Assembly (NCBI RefSeq): GCF_000016285.1
Contig: NC_011981.1
Coordinates: 372,001 to 436,000 of the forward strand
Reading direction: 5' to 3'
Origin: Allorhizobium ampelinum S4
GTDB taxonomy: Bacteria > Pseudomonadota > Alphaproteobacteria > Rhizobiales > Rhizobiaceae
DNA length: 64,000 nucleotides
Part shown: positions 59,503 to 64,000 of the stretch, one piece after another
Position numbering within the stretch: the first letter of the stretch is position 1
Layout of the letters: each line of letters starts with the position of its first letter
Position numbers and translations under genes: made by a program
The notes under the pieces: model-generated
Databases searched by the model: none
What the model saw: only the letters and a program-made list of their open reading frames with translations
Told to the model about the DNA's origin: nothing

Positions 59503-59761
59503 TATTCACGCCGAAGCAACGATCGCGTACTGTGCTCGGTTAAGGCGACGCCACCCTTCTCAGATTGTAAATTAAGTCGACGCGACCCCGGATTTTACCG
59601 CCATAAAAGGGTGTTGATTGAAACGATAGAGAGAATTTTTCGCTTACATTTTATGCGACATTCGCCGCCGACTAAAAAATAGTCTTCTGGTTGCTTGACA
59701 AAAAGCGCAGGGCTATGTGAACTTTGTAAAACGTTTTACTAAACCGCTTTACAGGGTGGAT
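59503..59761. other. intergenic region with regulatory elements before the LacI-type gene
   Basis: No gene. TTGACA at 59695-59700 is a candidate -35 element of the LacI-type gene. The palindromic operator is at 59726-59739. The -10 element is not obvious. Confidence 0.5.
59726..59739. promoter_or_regulatory. LacI-family operator, 14-bp perfect palindrome
   Basis: GTAAAACGTTTTAC has the central CG and symmetrical AT flanks typical of LacI/GalR-family operators. It lies between a TTGACA candidate and the start of the regulator gene, so autoregulation is expected. Confidence 0.75.
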
Positions 59762-60781
59762 ATGGTCAAGGAACGGGTCACTGGGCTAAAGGATGTTGCC
59801 GCCGCCGCTGGCGTGTCGGTGACCACCGTGTCGCGCATGCTGAATGGCTCGCTCGATCTTCCCGGCGAGACGCGCAAGCGGATTGAAGACGCCATTGTTG
59901 CGCTCAAATATCAGCCAAATCCGCATGCAAGACGTCTCAGCCGTGGCCGCTCGGACACCATCGGTCTTGTCGTGCCGGATATTGCCAATCCGTTCTTTGC
60001 AACTCTGGTGGCCGCTGTTGAAGAGGAAGCAGATCTGCGCGGTTTGGCGCTATCGCTTTATGCCACGCTAAACCGCCCGGGCCGCGAAATGGCATATCTC
60101 AGTCTGCTGGAGCGCAACCATGTGGATGGCCTGATCTTTATCACCAATCACCCTGACCAGGGTGAGCTGGCGGCGATCATCAATCGCACTGGAAAAGTGG
60201 TTGTGGTCGATGAAGACGTGCCGGATGCGACGGTGCCAAAGCTGTTTTGTGACAACCGGCAAGGCGGAGAACTGGCCGGGCAACATCTGGCCGGTTTTGG
60301 CCATAGCCATGTTCTCTACATCGGCGGGCCGGATGTGATGATCAGCACCGAGCGCCGCTTTACCGGCTTTGAAGCCGCCATGCGCGCCAAGCACGGTGAG
60401 AATGCTGTGATTGAGCGCTATTGCGGCGATTATACCGCCGAGTTTGGCAGACAGGCCGCGCGGCGTTTTCTGGAGGGAGGCCGCGAGGCGACCGCAATTT
60501 TCGCCAGCTCCGACGAAATCGCCATCGGTGTCATTGAAGTGCTGCGAGCGGAAGGGATCTCCATTCCTGAGCAGATTTCCGTCATCGGCTTCGATGATGT
60601 TGGACCTTTGCATCTTTTTGCCCCGCCGTTGACGGCCATCCGTCAGCCGGTGCGGGGAATGGGAAGCCGTGCTCTTTCGCTGCTTCTCGATACGGATTGG
60701 CAACAGCCTGCGAAAGCATCGGAGGAATTGCTGCCAGTGGAAATCGTCGTGCGGAACTCCGTTGCACCGCCTGCGAAATAA
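59762..60781 (+). CDS. LacI-family transcriptional regulator
   Basis: ATG at 59762 follows AGGGTGG; the longer frame from 59717 would run through the operator. The 339-residue protein has the LacI helix-turn-helix and hinge (GLKDVAAAAGVSVTTVSRMLNGSLDLPGETRKRIEDAI; LKYQPNPHARRLSRG) and a periplasmic-binding-like effector domain (DTIGLVVPDIANPFFATL). It heads the ribose-type ABC transport genes that follow 34 bases later. The effector is probably a sugar or polyol. Confidence 0.93.
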   Translation: MVKERVTGLKDVAAAAGVSVTTVSRMLNGSLDLPGETRKRIEDAIVALKYQPNPHARRLSRGRSDTIGLVVPDIANPFFATLVAAVEEEADLRGLALSLYATLNRPGREMAYLSLLERNHVDGLIFITNHPDQGELAAIINRTGKVVVVDEDVPDATVPKLFCDNRQGGELAGQHLAGFGHSHVLYIGGPDVMISTERRFTGFEAAMRAKHGENAVIERYCGDYTAEFGRQAARRFLEGGREATAIFASSDEIAIGVIEVLRAEGISIPEQISVIGFDDVGPLHLFAPPLTAIRQPVRGMGSRALSLLLDTDWQQPAKASEELLPVEIVVRNSVAPPAK

Positions 60782-60815
60782 CAAAAGCAATGGGCAAACC
60801 TAACCAGAGGATGGA

Positions 60816-61775
60816 ATGATGACCCGGACTTTTACACGTAGAACCATCAATGCAGCCTTGGCTGTCACGGCCCTTACCGGTCTGAGCCTCACGGCAGGAA
60901 TTGCCAATGCTGCGCAAAAAACCTTTGCGCTGGTGCAGATCAATCAACAGGCACTGTTTTTCAACCAGATCAATCAGGGTGCACAGAAGGCCGCTGATGC
61001 GGCGGGCGCAAAACTGGTAATCTTCAATGCCAACAATGACCCTGCGGCCCAAAACAGCGCCATCGAGACCTATATTCAGCAGAAGGTGGACGGCATTGCC
61101 GTTGTGGCCATCGACGTCAACGGCATTATGCCAGCGGTCAAACAGGCAGCGGATGCAGGCATTCCGGTGGTCGCCATCGATAGCATTCTGCCTGCTGGCC
61201 CCCAGAAGGCACAGATCGGCGTCGATAACGCCAAGGCGGGTGCCGATATTGGCAAATTCTTCGTCGATTACGTCAAGAAGGACATGGGCGGCAAAGCCAA
61301 GCTGGGCGTTGTGGGCGCGCTGAACTCCTTCATCCAGAATATCCGCCAGAAGGGCTTTGAAGACACCATCAAGGGCGTCTCCGGCATCACGTCGGCAGGT
61401 GTGGTTGATGGCCAGAACGTCCAAGACAATGCGCTGGCAGCGGCTGAAAACCTGATCACCGGCAATCCGGATATGACGGCAATCTATGCCACGGGCGAGC
61501 CAGCGCTGCTGGGTGCCGTTGCCGCCGTGCAAAGCCAGAGCAAGCAGGACAGTATCAAAGTGTTTGGCTGGGATCTGACCGCTCAGGCGATTGCCGGTAT
61601 TGACGCCGGTTATGTTGCCGCGGTGATCCAGCAGGACCCGGCAGCCATGGGTGAAGCGGCTGTAAAAGCGCTGAAGACCATCTCGGACGGCGGCAAGGTT
61701 GAAAAGACCATTGCCGTGCCGGTCACCATCGTCACCAAGGCCAATGTTGAGCCTTACCGGGCCGTGTTCAAATGA
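60816..61775 (+). CDS. sugar ABC transporter substrate-binding protein, RbsB-like
   Basis: At 319 residues, it starts with a signal peptide (TRRTINAALAVTALTGLSLTAGIANA) and has a type I sugar-binding fold (QINQGAQKAADAAGAKLVIFNANND; IPVVAIDSILPA). It is the CUT2-type binding protein of the operon and overlaps the ATPase gene by four bases. The ligand is likely a monosaccharide or polyol. ATG at 60816 or 60819. Confidence 0.9.
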   Translation: MMTRTFTRRTINAALAVTALTGLSLTAGIANAAQKTFALVQINQQALFFNQINQGAQKAADAAGAKLVIFNANNDPAAQNSAIETYIQQKVDGIAVVAIDVNGIMPAVKQAADAGIPVVAIDSILPAGPQKAQIGVDNAKAGADIGKFFVDYVKKDMGGKAKLGVVGALNSFIQNIRQKGFEDTIKGVSGITSAGVVDGQNVQDNALAAAENLITGNPDMTAIYATGEPALLGAVAAVQSQSKQDSIKVFGWDLTAQAIAGIDAGYVAAVIQQDPAAMGEAAVKALKTISDGGKVEKTIAVPVTIVTKANVEPYRAVFK

Positions 61776-62587
61776 TTTCCGGTGGACAGCTCCCAACCGC
61801 TGTCCCTGGAGCCGGGGGAGTTGATCTCCCCCGGCAACCCGGAGAAGGCGGTGCGCGTGAACCCCGGATTTCGCTTCGTGGTATCCGCAAAACCTTTGGT
61901 TCGCATCAGGCGCTGCGTGGTGTTGATCTCGATCTGTTTCCCGGCGAATGCTTAGGCCTGGTCGGTGACAATGCGGCGGGGAAATCAACGCTCACCAAAG
62001 TGATCTCCGGCACCTACATCCCCGATGATGGCACCATCACGCTGGATGGCGAGGCGGTGCGGTTTTCCGGTCCCGCCGAGGCGCGCTCACGCAATATCGA
62101 AATGGTGTTTCAGGATTTGAGCCTGTGTGACCATATTGATGTGGTTGGCAATCTGTTTCTGGGCCGGGAATTGACCAAGGGTCCGTTTCTGGATCGCGCC
62201 CGGATGCTGGTGGAAGCCCGCAAGATGCTGGATGCGCTGGAAATCCGCATTCCGCGCCTCACCGCCAAGGTCGAGAAACTCTCGGGCGGCCAGCGGCAGG
62301 CGATTGCCATTGCCCGTGCGGCGTCGTTCAATCCCAAAGTGCTGATCATGGATGAGCCAACCTCGGCGCTGGCCGTGGCGGAAGTGGAAGCAGTGCTGGC
62401 ACTGATCAACCGCGTCAAGGCCCGAGGCGTATCCGTGGTGTTGATCACCCATCGCTTGCAGGACCTGTTTCGCGTCTGCGACCGCATTGCTGTAATGTAT
62501 GAGGGTACGAAAGTGGCCGAACGCCAGATTGGCAGCACCAACCTTGAAGATCTGGTGAAATTGATCGTCGGGGGGGAAAGACATTGA
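61772..62587 (+). CDS. sugar ABC transporter ATP-binding protein, single-domain CUT2 type
   Basis: The 271-residue protein has one ATPase domain: Walker A GDNAAGKSTLTK, signature LSGGQRQAIAIARA and Walker B VLIMDEPTSAL. Most CUT2 transporters have a fused double ATPase (RbsA); this single-domain form is like FrcA. The Walker A has Asp-Asn-Ala in place of the usual Glu-Asn-Gly. It overlaps genes on both sides by four bases. Confidence 0.9.
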   Translation: MISGGQLPTAVPGAGGVDLPRQPGEGGAREPRISLRGIRKTFGSHQALRGVDLDLFPGECLGLVGDNAAGKSTLTKVISGTYIPDDGTITLDGEAVRFSGPAEARSRNIEMVFQDLSLCDHIDVVGNLFLGRELTKGPFLDRARMLVEARKMLDALEIRIPRLTAKVEKLSGGQRQAIAIARAASFNPKVLIMDEPTSALAVAEVEAVLALINRVKARGVSVVLITHRLQDLFRVCDRIAVMYEGTKVAERQIGSTNLEDLVKLIVGGERH

Positions 62588-63588
62588 CCGCCTATACTGA
62601 ACGCGCCAAAGGCTCTGCCTTCGCTGACTTTATCACCGAGAATGCCCAGGTTCTGTCGATTGCGATTTTCTTCTTTGCCTGCATGGTGTTCTTCTCCGTC
62701 ACGACCGATACATTTCTCACGCTCGGCAATATTCTCAATGTGGTGCGACAAGCTGCCCCCATTCTGATTGTTGCCGTTGCCATGACACTGGTGATTGTTA
62801 CCGGCGGTATTGATCTTTCCGTTGGCTCGCTGGTGGCGCTGATCAATGCAACGGTGGCGATTGTGCTGGCAACCGGCCTGTCATGGCCCTTGGTCGTGCT
62901 GCTCATGCTGGTTCTGGGCGGCGTGATTGGCCTGATCCAGGGTTGGTTCATTGCCTATCAGGGCATTCCGGCCTTTATCGTCACGCTGGCTGGCCTGTCG
63001 ATCCTGCGCGGCGTGGCGCTCTACATCACCCAAGGCTATTCCATTCCGATCAACGACGTGCCGGGATTCTTCACGCTGGGTCGTGGCGAGTTCTTAAGTC
63101 TTCCGGTTCCGGCCCTGATAGCCATTGCCGTGACAGTCTTTGGGTTTGTGTTGGTCTCCTCCACCAAATATGGCCGTCAAGTGGTGGCCGTCGGCTCCAA
63201 TCTGGAAGCGGCGCGCCGGGTAGGCATGCCAGCCAAGTGGATTGTCGCTTCAGTCTATCTGGTGTCCGGCGTGGCTTGCGCCCTTGCCGGATTGTTGATT
63301 GCCGCCCGGCTTGGCTCCGGCTCTTCCAACGCCGCCGTCGGCTTTGAATTGCAGGTGATTGCGGCCGTGGTTCTGGGTGGCACGTCGCTGACGGGCGGGC
63401 GCGGCACCATGCTGGGAACACTGCTGGGCACCATGACCATCGCGGTGATCGGCAACGGACTTATTCTCATGCATATCTCGCCGTTTTTCACGCAGATTGT
63501 CACGGGCGCGATCATTCTGGTGGCGATCTGGCTGAACACCCGGATCTTTTCCGCAAATTTCCGCTTTGGCGCAGCGAAGAAGGGGTGA
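62584..63588 (+). CDS. sugar ABC transporter permease, RbsC-like
   Basis: Translation probably starts at TTG (62584), overlapping the ATPase stop as TTGA, with GGGGGGAAAG in front. The 334-residue protein has eight to ten membrane segments and the CUT2 permease features VTGGIDLSVGSLVALINATVA and VLGGTSLTGGRGTMLGTLLG. It precedes a phosphotriesterase-like gene by three bases. Confidence 0.9.
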   Translation: MTAYTERAKGSAFADFITENAQVLSIAIFFFACMVFFSVTTDTFLTLGNILNVVRQAAPILIVAVAMTLVIVTGGIDLSVGSLVALINATVAIVLATGLSWPLVVLLMLVLGGVIGLIQGWFIAYQGIPAFIVTLAGLSILRGVALYITQGYSIPINDVPGFFTLGRGEFLSLPVPALIAIAVTVFGFVLVSSTKYGRQVVAVGSNLEAARRVGMPAKWIVASVYLVSGVACALAGLLIAARLGSGSSNAAVGFELQVIAAVVLGGTSLTGGRGTMLGTLLGTMTIAVIGNGLILMHISPFFTQIVTGAIILVAIWLNTRIFSANFRFGAAKKG

Positions 63589-63591
63589 GAT

Positions 63592-64000
63592 ATGACCAGT
63601 GAACTCTCTGAGGCTCATATCCGCTCCGGCAAAGTGATGACGGTGGCCGGCCCCATCTGCGTGGACGAGATGGGCGTAACCTTGATGCACGAGCATATCC
63701 TCAACGATTGCCGTTGCTGGTGGCATCAGCCCAAGACGCCTGAGAGGCAATATCTGGCGGAAGGCTTTGTCTGCATGGAAATTCTGGGCGAATTGCGCCA
63801 GGACCCCTTCGTCAACAAGCACAATATCACCCTGGATGACGAGCCTTTGGCGATCACCGAGCTGATGGATTTTGCCAAAGCAGGTGGCAAGACTGTGGTG
63901 GAGCCAACCTGTCAAGGCATTGGCCGAAATCCTCTGGCGCTGCGCCGGATCGCAAAAGCCTCCGGGCTGAATATTGTGATGGGAGCTGGCTATTATCTGG
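63592..64000 (+). CDS. phosphotriesterase-family metal hydrolase, N-terminal part only
   Basis: ATG at 63592 follows AGGGGTGAGAT. The 136 visible residues start with MTVAGPICVDEMGVTLMHEHILND, in which HEH is the first metal-binding motif of the phosphotriesterase-related amidohydrolases. VVEPTCQGIGRNPLALRRIA and NIVMGAGYYL match the next two strands. The gene continues beyond the window. As a member of a sugar importer operon, it is more likely a lactonase or glycoside-related hydrolase than an organophosphate hydrolase (inference). Confidence 0.88.
   Translation, partial: MTSELSEAHIRSGKVMTVAGPICVDEMGVTLMHEHILNDCRCWWHQPKTPERQYLAEGFVCMEILGELRQDPFVNKHNITLDDEPLAITELMDFAKAGGKTVVEPTCQGIGRNPLALRRIAKASGLNIVMGAGYYL

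Noticed and set aside
60582..61988. 468-codon minus-strand open frame
   Set aside because: It overlaps the LacI and RbsB genes completely and reads as an antisense shadow.
1..64000. CRISPR array, rRNA, or replication/partition origin
   Set aside because: No regularly spaced repeats, rRNA-like sequence, repABC genes or similar were seen.

Overview
The window is bacterial and looks like an accessory or megaplasmid-like region of an alphaproteobacterium, most likely Hyphomicrobiales (Rhizobium, Agrobacterium or Brucella/Ochrobactrum type). The evidence is moderately high GC, many ABC import operons with matching one-component regulators (IclR, LysR, LacI, ROK, Lrp), insertion-sequence families common in that order, and a GTTC-N7-GTTC LexA box, which is the alphaproteobacterial form. 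No rRNA, tRNA or CRISPR array was recognised. Both ends cut through genes.

Layout. 1-3.0 kb: an amine/amino-acid module (class V aminotransferase and cyclodeaminase-like protein on minus; FAD oxidase and RidA on plus). 3.4-34.7 kb: a large catabolic island of about 25 genes with three IclR regulators. It contains two acyl-CoA-dehydrogenase-fold flavin hydroxylases and one flavin reductase, a MhpA-type FAD hydroxylase, a VOC-fold (extradiol-like) protein, two FAH-family hydrolases, three CMD-family proteins, a dienelactone hydrolase, an SDR, MmgE/PrpD, a GlcG-like protein, a maleate-isomerase-like enzyme, a thiolase-fold/DUF35 pair, a fused CoA-transferase and an SRPBCC protein. Transport genes are an MFS carrier, a complete Liv-type ABC importer, and a TonB-type outer-membrane barrel in which I can find no plug. 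35.0-40.1 kb: a hydroxyquinol module (TfdB-like hydroxylase, maleylacetate reductase, LysR regulator, N-terminal-proline tautomerase, hydroxyquinol 1,2-dioxygenase). 41.1-52.0 kb: a glycan module (GH38 alpha-mannosidase, Fe/polyamine-type ABC importer, ROK regulator, TIM-barrel isomerase, Gfo/Idh/MocA dehydrogenase). 52.2-53.2 kb: an Lrp regulator and LysE exporter. 53.4-59.5 kb: an insertion-sequence graveyard that encloses a two-gene DNA repair operon, a DUF4130-UdgX fusion and a radical SAM protein, with a perfect SOS box at its start. 59.7-64.0 kb: a LacI regulator with a 14-bp palindromic operator, a ribose-type ABC importer and the start of a phosphotriesterase-like hydrolase.

How the genes may work together (inference). 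The catabolic island has what is needed to import, hydroxylate, ring-cleave, hydrolyse and thioesterify a phenolic or polycyclic compound. Its MhpA-type hydroxylase, VOC-fold, FAH, CMD and PrpD set resembles, from memory, flavonoid A-ring degradation clusters. The hydroxyquinol module would take a simpler phenol to 3-oxoadipate. The substrate of the large island is not known from sequence.

Start codons were moved from the longest open frame where a better ribosome-binding site or family length supported it; each entry says so.
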